Below the pieces are notes generated by a model. It searched no databases and was not told the origin of the DNA. It worked only from the letters and a program-made list of their open reading frames with translations. Positions 1 through 5,661 of a stretch of DNA of 5,661 nucleotides are shown piece after piece; the first letter of the stretch is position 1, and each line of letters opens with the position of its first letter. Where the stretch lies: contig CACZRA010000039.1 in assembly GCA_902783395.1 (NCBI GenBank), positions 1 through 5,661 on the forward strand, written 5' to 3'. The stretch is from an uncultured Lachnospiraceae bacterium (GTDB lineage: Bacteria > Bacillota > Clostridia > Lachnospirales > Lachnospiraceae). The translations under genes were made by a program, and so were the position numbers.

Positions 1-1
1 A

Positions 2-394
2 TACCTTCAGGACATTTCCGAGATACACAGGACAGAACCCTATGTATACTCACAGATGGTCGCGGGCCGTGACGCGAAATTCCACGGTCAGGGAAAGAAC
101 TCCTGGCTTACCGGAACTGCCGCCTGGACCTTTACTGACATATCCCAGTATATCCTGGGAGTTTATCCGACGCTTAACGGTCTGCAGATCAACCCCTGCA
201 TCCCGCATGGTTTCGGTGATTTCAAGATAACGCGCGAGTACCGTAACGCTGTATATCATATTTCGGTTAAGAATCCCTCCGATGTATGTAAGGGTGTTGT
301 CAAAATGACGGTAGACGGAGCTGAAGTATCCGGAAACGTGATACCTTATGACACTTCAAAGAAGGATGTAAACGTAGAGATAACCATGGGCTGA
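2..394 (+). CDS. GH94 cellobiose-phosphorylase-type enzyme, C-terminal fragment (5' end outside window)
   Basis: Cytoplasmic glycoside phosphorylase of family GH94, which splits a beta-linked disaccharide (cellobiose in the best match) with inorganic phosphate to give glucose 1-phosphate plus glucose. Only the last 130 residues are present and the frame is open to the left edge, so the first ATG seen (56) is internal. Family hallmarks visible from the edge are EPYVYSQMVAG (residues 12-22), then HGQGKNSWLTGTAAW (28-42), SQYILGV (48-54) and the closing beta-sandwich strands including ITREYRNAVYHISVKNP. The LTGTA segment belongs to the conserved end of the catalytic barrel and, as I recall, contributes to the phosphate site; the catalytic Asp lies upstream, outside the window. 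It ends with in-frame tandem stops (TGA TAA). The family is confident. Cellobiose rather than cellodextrin, laminaribiose or chitobiose is inferred from resemblance only. It converges on the importer cluster, so it is not in that operon. Confidence 0.9.
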   Translation, partial: YLQDISEIHRTEPYVYSQMVAGRDAKFHGQGKNSWLTGTAAWTFTDISQYILGVYPTLNGLQINPCIPHGFGDFKITREYRNAVYHISVKNPSDVCKGVVKMTVDGAEVSGNVIPYDTSKKDVNVEITMG

Positions 395-418
395 TAAGCC
401 GGAAAACATACGGAACAG

Positions 419-450
419 AACTCCCGGCTTTAAGCCGGGAGTTTCATTTT
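419..450 (+). terminator. Rho-independent terminator of the GH94 gene, shared by convergent genes
   Basis: A perfect inverted repeat, AACTCCCGGCTT (419-430) and AAGCCGGGAGTT (432-443), sits 25 bp after the GH94 stop. The central CTTTAAG would open as the loop, leaving a GC-rich 9-bp stem. On the + strand it is followed by TTTCATTTT, a usable U-rich tail. The SBP2 stop codon (449-451, minus strand) lies just beyond, so the hairpin also falls at the 3' end of the importer transcript. On that strand the downstream sequence (CTGTTCCG) is poor in U, so termination there is less certain and the stem may serve mainly as a 3'-end protector. Confidence 0.85.
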
Positions 451-1561
451 AATAAGCTCTTTCGTCTATTATTTTTGATGTTAAATACGTGACCGGATAC
501 TCCGTATCCTCCACATTCACAGAAGCAATATATCCGACGGCGGAAAACTGGTCTTCCTCAATATAGGTTTCCTTTTCAATATCTTCTCCAGCCTCCATCA
601 TTTCCACCATTTCGGCAAGTCTCGGACCGTACAGGGGGTTGCACTCCGTATCCACTGCGATCGCCCCGTCCAGCGTAAGCTGAAGCCCGTTATGGGTCGC
701 ATCAAAGGACACCACGAGTATCTCACCCTTATCAATGTCAGCTCCCGTCACATATCCTGATTCCCTGATCGCATCAATGACGCCATATGCCATATTGTCA
801 TTTTCCACATATACTACATCTATGTTCTCCCCATACTTCGCGAGCAGCTTCTTCATTACCTCCTTGCCCTTCGCCGTAGTGTATTCTCCCGATTCCTGTG
901 CCAGAAGTCTCCAGTTTCTGCTGTGATATACTGCATCCTCTATGGCCTTGCTTCGTCCGATCTGGGCAGTAGCTCCCATTGTCCCCTGGATATTTATAAT
1001 ATTTATATTATGATCTATCCCCCTGTCCGAAAAGAAATCAGACAGCCACATGCATGTTCTTTTTCCTTCGAGATAAAAATCAGAGCCTATCCAGCAGGCA
1101 TAAAGCGAATCATCGGCAACATCGACTCTCCTGTCGTATACGATCACCGGTATTCCAGCCTCTTTCGCTTCTGACAATACCGAATCCCACCCTGTTTCCA
1201 CTATAGGATCCAGAATGATATAATCCACTCCCTGATCAATGAATTCGCGTATGGCCTTCAGCTGGTTTTCCTGTTTTTGCTGTGCATCATCAAATATGAG
1301 ATTATATCCTGCCCCCGACGAGAAGGCCGCCTTGACGGATTCCGTAGATGCCATTCGCCAGTCCGATTCACTTCCTATCTGTGAAAGCCCTATGGTTACA
1401 GGCTGACTCGCACTGCTCTTCTCACGTTTTATGTTTTTCGCATCGGTTCCTTCTTTATTATTGCCGGCAGAACCTGTACACCCGCAAAGAACCACGCCGC
1501 TTATAAGAAGAAGCATTATGAGCTCTATGATTTTTTTCGGTTTATGGTTTTTCACGATCAT
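449..1561 (-). CDS. ytfQ: Sugar ABC transporter substrate-binding lipoprotein, YtfQ-like (SBP2)
   Basis: Extracytoplasmic sugar-binding protein of the periplasmic-binding-protein type I fold (Peripla_BP_4), 370 aa, predicted to be lipid-anchored and to deliver ligand to the permease pair encoded upstream. A basic N-region (KNHKPKK) and hydrophobic core lead to the lipobox L25-C26-G27-C28, with C28 the predicted lipidated residue, followed by a polar tether to about residue 53. The core shows the hallmarks I recall from E. coli YtfQ: GLSQIGSESDWR (58-69), QQKQENQ (94-100), DPIVETGW (118-125), DRRVD (143-147), QGTMGA (192-197), ENDNMA (253-258) and ECNPLYGP (306-313). It is the last gene of the cluster, 79 bp after the second permease, behind a hairpin. 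The start is M1: M16 would leave a signal peptide without positive charge. The RBS is weak (AGGA only 2 nt from the ATG). The ligand could be galactofuranose or another monosaccharide; alternatively the protein acts in sensing. Confidence 0.9.
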   Translation of the reverse strand: MIVKNHKPKKIIELIMLLLISGVVLCGCTGSAGNNKEGTDAKNIKREKSSASQPVTIGLSQIGSESDWRMASTESVKAAFSSGAGYNLIFDDAQQKQENQLKAIREFIDQGVDYIILDPIVETGWDSVLSEAKEAGIPVIVYDRRVDVADDSLYACWIGSDFYLEGKRTCMWLSDFFSDRGIDHNINIINIQGTMGATAQIGRSKAIEDAVYHSRNWRLLAQESGEYTTAKGKEVMKKLLAKYGENIDVVYVENDNMAYGVIDAIRESGYVTGADIDKGEILVVSFDATHNGLQLTLDGAIAVDTECNPLYGPRLAEMVEMMEAGEDIEKETYIEEDQFSAVGYIASVNVEDTEYPVTYLTSKIIDERAY

Positions 1562-1582
1562 TATCCTGCAATCCGTATATTT

Positions 1583-1620
1583 ATCAAGAAAACCGGCGTG
1601 AACACGTCGGTTTCCTTGAT
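1583..1620 (-). promoter_or_regulatory. Intercistronic hairpin between second permease and SBP2
   Basis: Near-perfect inverted repeat in the 79-bp gap: arms of 18 nt (1583-1600 and 1603-1620) around a 2-nt centre. In the minus-strand RNA the arms pair with one G-U (1589/1614) and one C/A mismatch (1596/1607); the tip opens as CGT-GTTC-ACG. Downstream on the minus strand is AAATATACGG, with no U-run, so it does not look like an intrinsic terminator for the operon. Inference: an mRNA processing or stability element that separates expression of SBP2 from the permeases. The structure is visible; the role is not proven. Confidence 0.6.
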
Positions 1621-1640
1621 CCTTACGGTTTTTTTCTTAA

Positions 1641-2663
1641 TTATTTCTTCATCAATTTCTTTTTCCGGGCCATCAGCACACTCTGTATCACCAGGAACAC
1701 ACACAGCATACCTGCTATCGTGATACCGGTCCACCATGCTTCACCCAGACCGGCGGTAGCAACTATATTCTGGATAGTGGCCAGCGACAGCACGCCTATC
1801 AGAGTACCTATGATGTTTCCTACGCCTCCGGTCAGCATGGTACCTCCGATTATCGAAGATGCTATCGCGTTCATTTCCGCTCCCTGTCCGTTTGTGACTG
1901 CTCCGGACCCGACATGCAGGAAATATACGTAACCTCCGATCCCGGCAAGAACGCTGCAGATAAGATGCGACAGGAACTTCGTTCTCTTAACGTTGATACC
2001 AAGCATCAAAGCACTCTGGCGGTTTCCGCCGACTGCATAAAATGAACGGCCGAGCTTAGTCCATCTGAGCATCATAAACATCAGAATCACTACCAGCAAT
2101 GCAACTATAACCCCTATTTCCACATAGGCATTTACGTACACGCCTTTTTTATTTACCGATCCCATCCCCGGAACATTTATCCTTGCAAGCTTCAAAGCTA
2201 CAAAGCTCTCGTTTGCAACATTGAACGGATCGGAATTGACAATGGTAGTCATGCCTCGCGCAAAGAACATTCCGGCAAGAGATACTATAAACGGCTGAAT
2301 ATCAAGATACGCAACAAGATATCCCTGAACCAGACCGTATGCAAGTCCGATCAGCAGGGCGATCAGCATTGATACCGGAACATTTCCGTTATGATAATCA
2401 AGATACACGGCACAGCTCATACTTACAAGCGCTGTCATACCGCCGACTGAGATATCTATTCCGCCGGTGATCATGACAAGGCTCTCAGCACATGCAAGTA
2501 TAATAAGACCCGCATTCGCGTTCAGTATGTTAAAGAACGTCTGCGGCTTTGTAAAGCCCTTTCCCTGAAAAATGATCGCTCCCACATACATAAGGACAAA
2601 TACGATGACTGTGATGGCAAGCAGCAGGTTCGAATCCGTCATGTTCCTTATTTTCTTAGACAT
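1641..2663 (-). CDS. yjfF: Sugar ABC transporter permease, YjfF-like (BPD_transp_2)
   Basis: Inner-membrane subunit of a carbohydrate-uptake ABC importer (BPD_transp_2, the RbsC/YjfF group), 340 aa, close to the 331 aa of E. coli YjfF as I recall it. The protein is almost entirely hydrophobic helices, about eight to ten, beginning near residues 12-32. The family motif GGIDISVG is at 67-74; PFIVSLAGMFFARG, AVGGNRQSALMLGINV and the GAEMNAIASSIIGGTMLTGGVG segment (pieces of it quoted) follow in the order seen in YjfF. The AVGGN/ALMLGI region is where the ATPase coupling loop lies in this family. The C-terminus is basic (ARKKKLMKK), consistent with a cytoplasmic tail. Its ATG is 1 nt after the TGA of the other permease, with an SD inside that gene's last codons, so the two should be translated together. 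It presumably pairs with that permease as a heterodimer, as YtfT and YjfF do. Confidence 0.93.
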   Translation of the reverse strand: MSKKIRNMTDSNLLLAITVIVFVLMYVGAIIFQGKGFTKPQTFFNILNANAGLIILACAESLVMITGGIDISVGGMTALVSMSCAVYLDYHNGNVPVSMLIALLIGLAYGLVQGYLVAYLDIQPFIVSLAGMFFARGMTTIVNSDPFNVANESFVALKLARINVPGMGSVNKKGVYVNAYVEIGVIVALLVVILMFMMLRWTKLGRSFYAVGGNRQSALMLGINVKRTKFLSHLICSVLAGIGGYVYFLHVGSGAVTNGQGAEMNAIASSIIGGTMLTGGVGNIIGTLIGVLSLATIQNIVATAGLGEAWWTGITIAGMLCVFLVIQSVLMARKKKLMKK

Positions 2664-2664
2664 A

Positions 2665-3756
2665 TCAGGCCACCTCCCTCTTCACAGTTTTTTTCTTAAG
2701 GTTACCTATCTTTTCCCTCACTGTAGGAGCTGAGAATACAACAAGGATTATGACCACTACAGCCTTGTATGCAGGAAGAGCATCTGAAGGTACCTCGTAC
2801 TTGAACAACGTTGTCGTCAGAAGCTGAATAACATATGCTCCTACTATAGAAGCCCACAGGTTGAACTTACCTCCGCTTAACGCATTGCCCCCGAGTGCTA
2901 CCGCAAGGATAGCATCCATCTCTATATCCTTAGCTATGACTGAGTAGTTTATGGAAGACAGGCGGCTTACCTTTATAAGTGCCGCAACAGCAACACAAAG
3001 CCCCAGAATAACGAAAGTCAGCCATTTGATAAATACGGGATTCAATCCGTTAAGCCTTGATGAACTCTCATTTATTCCAACAGCCTGTGAATACAGTCCC
3101 AGATTTGTAAACTTCAATACAAGTCCCGCAACGATCATACATGCTACAGCAATGAACACCGGTGTCGGTACAGGTATCCCGGGAATAAAGCCTCCGAAAT
3201 ATCCGAATTCCGGATCACTTATTATAGGAAGCTCATTATTATTTATCCAGGCAGCAATCGAACGTCCCGCAGTATACAGGATCAACGTTGCTACCATCGG
3301 CTGTATCTTAAAGATCGCAACAAGCATACCGTTGAAAGCACCGAACGCCATGGCAACCAGACAGCTGATGATAAATGCCACAAGTATGGAGGTTCTGAGC
3401 TCTCCTACGGCAGGTCTGGTGTTCGTGCCGCACAGAACCCTGAGAAGCGTACTTCCCGCTATTGCTATCGCCGCTCCGACACTTATATCCTGTCCGCCGG
3501 AGGCAGCAGTTACAAATGTCATACCGATCGCAAGTATCGCCAGCTCTGATCCCATATTGATAACCGTAATGAGATTTCCTGACAGGACCGGATCACCTGC
3601 GCTGTTTGTTCCGAGAGTTATCACAAAAAACCCGGGATCAAAGATCAGGTTGAATAACAGCAGAAAAAACAGTGCCGCGATAGGTATGAAAATCTGTTTT
3701 CTTACTAATTTTCCAAAAAGATCCTGTATGGATCCTTTACTTCCTTTCTGACTCAC
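2665..3756 (-). CDS. ytfT: Sugar ABC transporter permease, YtfT-like (BPD_transp_2)
   Basis: Membrane permease of a carbohydrate ABC importer, 363 aa, slightly longer than E. coli YtfT (about 341 aa as I recall). After a polar, basic N-terminus (residues 1-21) come a first helix (about 22-39), an extracytoplasmic stretch, and the family motif GGQDISVG at 87-94. Then follow AFNGMLVAIFKIQPMVATLIL and TAGRS (each given in part), QAVGINESSSRLNGLNP, which is the coupling-loop region, and DAILAVALGGNALSGGKFNL near the C-terminal third; all match YtfT in order. The N-terminal tail and the loop at about 49-60 (GTNSAGDPVLSG) seem expanded relative to E. coli. The start codon is GTG; its last bases overlap the ATPase TGA as GTGA, and a strong SD supports it. 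It should act as the partner of the YjfF-like permease, driven by the ATPase encoded just upstream. Confidence 0.93.
   Translation of the reverse strand: MSQKGSKGSIQDLFGKLVRKQIFIPIAALFFLLLFNLIFDPGFFVITLGTNSAGDPVLSGNLITVINMGSELAILAIGMTFVTAASGGQDISVGAAIAIAGSTLLRVLCGTNTRPAVGELRTSILVAFIISCLVAMAFGAFNGMLVAIFKIQPMVATLILYTAGRSIAAWINNNELPIISDPEFGYFGGFIPGIPVPTPVFIAVACMIVAGLVLKFTNLGLYSQAVGINESSSRLNGLNPVFIKWLTFVILGLCVAVAALIKVSRLSSINYSVIAKDIEMDAILAVALGGNALSGGKFNLWASIVGAYVIQLLTTTLFKYEVPSDALPAYKAVVVIILVVFSAPTVREKIGNLKKKTVKREVA
2671..2678 (-). promoter_or_regulatory. Shine-Dalgarno for the YjfF-like permease
   Basis: GGGAGGTG on the minus strand, 7 nt before the ATG at 2663, lies within the last codons of the upstream permease. 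It fixes the start and supports translational coupling across the 1-nt intergenic gap (TGA-T-ATG). Confidence 0.8.
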
Positions 3757-5267
3757 GACTGACCCTCCCCTCCTGCTATAGTGCTCATGATCTTGCTCTG
3801 TGTCAGCTCATCGCCTTTGAGTTCGCCGACTACCTTACGGTCTCTCATAACGATAAGCCTGGAACATGTCCTGAGCATCTCATCTGTTTCCGATGAAATG
3901 AATGTTATACTCATTCCTTCTCCGGCAAGCTTAAGAACCAGCTTCTGAATATCCACCTTGGTTCCTACATCGATTCCTCTGGTAGGCTCATCAAGGATCA
4001 GATATTCCGGATGCGTTAGAAGCCACCTCGCAACTATACATTTCTGCTGATTTCCTCCGGAAAGAGATTTGATAGGAGTATCTGCAGAGGCAGTCTTTAT
4101 CTTGAGCATATCAATATACTCGTTGGCAAAGGCATTTGCTTCCGCCTTCGACAAAGGCTTAAAGAACCCTTTCATAACCTGCAGTGCAAGTATGATGTTT
4201 TCTCTTACGGAAAGGTCTCCTACTATTCCGTCAACCTTTCTGTCCTCCGGCAGATAAGCTATACCGTTTTTCATGGCATCTATGGGCTTCTGTATTTTAA
4301 CGGTCTTTCCGTTCTTCTTAACGGATCCCGAGATAACTCTGTCTGCTCCGAAAATGGCTCTCACGCATTCGCTTCTTCCGGATCCCAGCAATCCCGTAAA
4401 ACCGTTGACCTCACCCTTCTTTATATAAAAATTAAAAGGCTTGATCCCCTCGGTACTTGCAAGCCCTTCAGCTTCATATACCGGAGTGGAATCATCTTCC
4501 TTATCTGTATCCTTCTTTTCCGTTTTAATTTCCGACATATCATCCAACTCTTTTCCAAGCATCTTGGAAACGAGCTCAACTCTCGGAAGATCCTTTATCG
4601 GATACTCCCCGACAAGCTTTCCATCCCTCAAAACGGTGATCTTATCGCAAACCTCATATACCTGATCCAGGAAATGAGTGACAAATATTATCCCGACACC
4701 CCTTTCTTTGAGGTCTCTCATCAGCTTAAAAAGCTTCTGGACTTCCTGATCATCCAGGGATGACGTAGGTTCATCCAATATAAGGACCTTACAGTCCATA
4801 TCAACAGCTCTTGCGATGGCTACCATCTGCTGCACGGCGATCGAGCAGCTTGCCAGCTGAGCTGATGCTTCTGCCGGTATGTCCAAAGACTTGAGCATCT
4901 TATCCGCCCCTTCAAACATACCCTTCCAATTCTGAATTATATTATCCGAACGTCCGATATACATATTCTCTGCTACTGACAGATTCGGACAAAGCGTGAT
5001 CTCCTGATACACAGTACTGATTCCCATGTGCTGGGCATCCTGTGGTGAACGGATCGTGACATTCTGGCCATCCAGCCTGATATCACCTTCATCTTTTGTA
5101 TATACCCCGGTAAGAACCTTGATAAGAGTTGATTTCCCGGCTCCGTTTTCCCCCATAAGAGCGTGGATCTCGCCCTTTCTCAGGTTGAAATCAACGTTCT
5201 GTAATGCCTTAACCCCCGGAAAGCTCTTGTATATACCGCGCAGCTCCAACAGAGCATTTTCACTCAT
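3753..5267 (-). CDS. ytfR: Sugar ABC transporter ATPase with two fused nucleotide-binding domains, YtfR-like
   Basis: Cytoplasmic ATPase that powers the importer, 504 aa with two ABC domains in one chain, the usual form for the ribose/galactose/YtfR class. Domain 1: Walker A GENGAGKST (39-47), Q-loop Q88, a divergent signature SIAVQQ (142-147), Walker B VLILDEP (161-167), D-loop SSLD and H-loop H198. The stretch CSIAVQQMVAIARAVD is close to YtfR, more so than to RbsA or MglA, as I recall them. A highly charged linker spans about 239-262. Domain 2: degenerate Walker A GLLGSGRSE (292-300) with Arg in place of the catalytic Lys, canonical signature LSGGNQQK (402-409), LILDEPT (423-429), and ISSE (457-460) where a His is normally found. 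This asymmetry is normal for the family and is not damage. Start: ATG with an AAGGAGG SD 10 nt upstream. The gene follows a terminator-like hairpin, and its stop overlaps the next start. Confidence 0.95.
   Translation of the reverse strand: MSENALLELRGIYKSFPGVKALQNVDFNLRKGEIHALMGENGAGKSTLIKVLTGVYTKDEGDIRLDGQNVTIRSPQDAQHMGISTVYQEITLCPNLSVAENMYIGRSDNIIQNWKGMFEGADKMLKSLDIPAEASAQLASCSIAVQQMVAIARAVDMDCKVLILDEPTSSLDDQEVQKLFKLMRDLKERGVGIIFVTHFLDQVYEVCDKITVLRDGKLVGEYPIKDLPRVELVSKMLGKELDDMSEIKTEKKDTDKEDDSTPVYEAEGLASTEGIKPFNFYIKKGEVNGFTGLLGSGRSECVRAIFGADRVISGSVKKNGKTVKIQKPIDAMKNGIAYLPEDRKVDGIVGDLSVRENIILALQVMKGFFKPLSKAEANAFANEYIDMLKIKTASADTPIKSLSGGNQQKCIVARWLLTHPEYLILDEPTRGIDVGTKVDIQKLVLKLAGEGMSITFISSETDEMLRTCSRLIVMRDRKVVGELKGDELTQSKIMSTIAGGEGQS
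3763..3773 (-). promoter_or_regulatory. Shine-Dalgarno supporting the GTG start of the YtfT-like permease
   Basis: GGAGGGGAGGG on the minus strand, 6 nt before the GTG at 3756, is embedded in the final Gly-Gly-Glu-Gly codons of the ATPase gene. No ATG lies at this position, so this purine block, together with the GTGA stop-start overlap, decides the start. Confidence 0.8.
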
Positions 5268-5277
5268 ATACGGTCAA

Positions 5278-5284
5278 CCTCCTT
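5278..5284 (-). promoter_or_regulatory. Shine-Dalgarno for the ATPase gene
   Basis: AAGGAGG on the minus strand, with 10 nt to the ATG at 5267. It begins only 4 nt after the U-tract of the upstream hairpin, so the RNA structure and ribosome loading site are adjacent. Confidence 0.75.
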
Positions 5285-5288
5285 ATTC

Positions 5289-5336
5289 AAAAAGCGGCTT
5301 AAGCCTTCAGCCAATCTACGCTGAAACTTAAGCCGC
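5289..5336 (-). terminator. Intercistronic terminator-like hairpin between SBP1 and the ATPase (probable attenuator)
   Basis: On the minus strand, GCGGCTTAAG and CTTAAGCCGC (5327-5336 and 5294-5303) form a perfect 10-bp stem. An inner 6-bp stem (TTCAGC/GCTGAA, 5320-5325 with 5306-5311) continues after a small internal loop and closes an 8-nt loop. TTTTTG follows directly (5293-5289), giving the form of an intrinsic terminator. Because the ATPase and permease genes follow in the same direction and no promoter is evident in the 102-bp gap, it is more likely a partial terminator or 3'-protecting stem that keeps the binding-protein message in excess. That role is inference from known SBP-first operons. 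Confidence 0.7.
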
Positions 5337-5369
5337 GTTTCATTGATCAGATGCCTATAATATTACTGC

Positions 5370-5661
5370 TTAGATTCCGTACTTATCTACGTCATCCTGA
5401 GTTATTGTAGCTGCATCAAAACCTTTCTCGTCCATTATGATGGTCTTTTCCTTGATCTCGCCGCCGCTTTCGATAGTCTTGATAACATCGCTGATATACT
5501 CTGACTGGAAAGGATTGCACTGTCCGTCATAGTTCCAGTTCTGCTTAAGAAGCTCCTCAAGTGCCCACTTGTTGCAGTCAAAGCCCATAACTACTACGTC
5601 CTTGCCAACACCGTGTGAGATACCTGCTGCATCAAGTGCTGCAACTGCACCCTTAGCCATA
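5370..5661 (-). CDS. Sugar ABC transporter substrate-binding protein, C-terminal fragment (SBP1)
   Basis: C-terminal part of an extracytoplasmic sugar-binding protein (Peripla_BP_4 type). The reading frame is open to the window edge; the Met at 5660 corresponds to the internal ENDNMA-type segment of SBP2 (Met then Ala-X-Gly), so it is not the start, and roughly the first 250 residues are missing. Counting from that Met, VVVMGFD (22-28) is the last core strand, QCNPFQ (47-52) aligns with ECNPLY of SBP2, and the end DVDKYGI is typical of this group. SBP1 lacks the Gly-Pro that follows CNP in SBP2, so the two are clearly different paralogues. It is the most upstream gene seen in the cluster, separated from the ATPase by a 102-bp gap with a terminator-like hairpin, the usual position for a highly expressed primary binding protein. 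The signal peptide and ligand-contact motifs of its N-terminal half are out of view, so the ligand cannot be judged. Confidence 0.85.
   Translation of the reverse strand, partial: MAKGAVAALDAAGISHGVGKDVVVMGFDCNKWALEELLKQNWNYDGQCNPFQSEYISDVIKTIESGGEIKEKTIIMDEKGFDAATITQDDVDKYGI

Noticed and set aside
42..259. Small frames on both strands overlapping the GH94 fragment
   Set aside because: The GH94 frame matches its family continuously from the window edge to the stop, so the short overlapping frames are shadows.
1583..1640. Hairpin followed on the + strand by a seven-T run (1629-1635), possible + strand terminator
   Set aside because: No + strand gene ends here, the T-run starts 8 nt after the stem, and the sequence is the gap of a minus-strand operon. 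Kept as an intercistronic hairpin instead.
2951..3751. A 266-codon open frame on the + strand opposite the YtfT-like permease
   Set aside because: It is antisense to a clear permease gene, has no recognisable domain, and its Ser/Ile/Pro/Thr-rich composition is what the reverse complement of hydrophobic permease codons gives. Shadow frame.
3753..5267. Degenerate second Walker A (Arg for Lys), altered H-loop and divergent first signature as signs of a broken ATPase
   Set aside because: This asymmetry is usual in the fused sugar-importer ATPases of the RbsA/MglA/YtfR class, where one ATP site is degenerate.
5337..5400. TAATATTAT-like sequence near the end of SBP1 as an internal minus-strand promoter
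   Set aside because: No convincing -35 element at suitable spacing; AT-rich hexamers of this kind occur by chance at this base composition.
5658..5660. ATG at the right edge as the start of a short 96-residue protein
   Set aside because: The Met aligns with the internal ENDNMA segment of SBP2 and the chain begins mid-domain, so the gene continues beyond the window.

Overview
The window looks like a chromosomal segment of a Gram-positive anaerobe of the Clostridia, most likely a plant-fibre-degrading Lachnospiraceae relative (Butyrivibrio-like). The reasons are mid-40s percent GC by eye, strong AGGAGG-type ribosome binding sites, a lipoprotein-anchored sugar-binding protein, and a GH94 cellobiose-phosphorylase-type enzyme beside a sugar ABC importer. 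The genus assignment is inference.

Layout. Positions 2-394 (+) are the C-terminal end of a GH94 disaccharide phosphorylase that starts outside the window and ends in tandem stops. A strong hairpin (419-443) separates it from a convergent minus-strand cluster filling the rest of the window. In transcription order, right to left, the cluster is: the C-terminal end of a sugar-binding protein (5370-5661, SBP1, cut by the window edge); a double-domain sugar ABC ATPase (3753-5267); a first permease (2665-3756, GTG start overlapping the ATPase stop); a second permease (1641-2663, 1 nt downstream); and a complete lipoprotein binding protein (449-1561, SBP2).

The ATPase, both permeases and SBP2 each match one component of the E. 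coli YtfQ-YtfR-YtfT-YjfF importer (galactofuranose in E. coli). The set is therefore read as one importer with a heterodimeric membrane channel, one fused ATPase, and two binding proteins, one encoded at each end of the ATPase-permease block. The true substrate is not readable from sequence.

Two intercistronic RNA hairpins partition the operon. One, with a U-tract, lies between SBP1 and the ATPase and looks like a leaky terminator. The other lies between the second permease and SBP2. Together they suggest that the components are made in unequal amounts. No promoter, RNA gene, mobile element or CRISPR is visible. Nothing here is clearly a new system; the double binding-protein arrangement and the hairpins are the points worth a second look.
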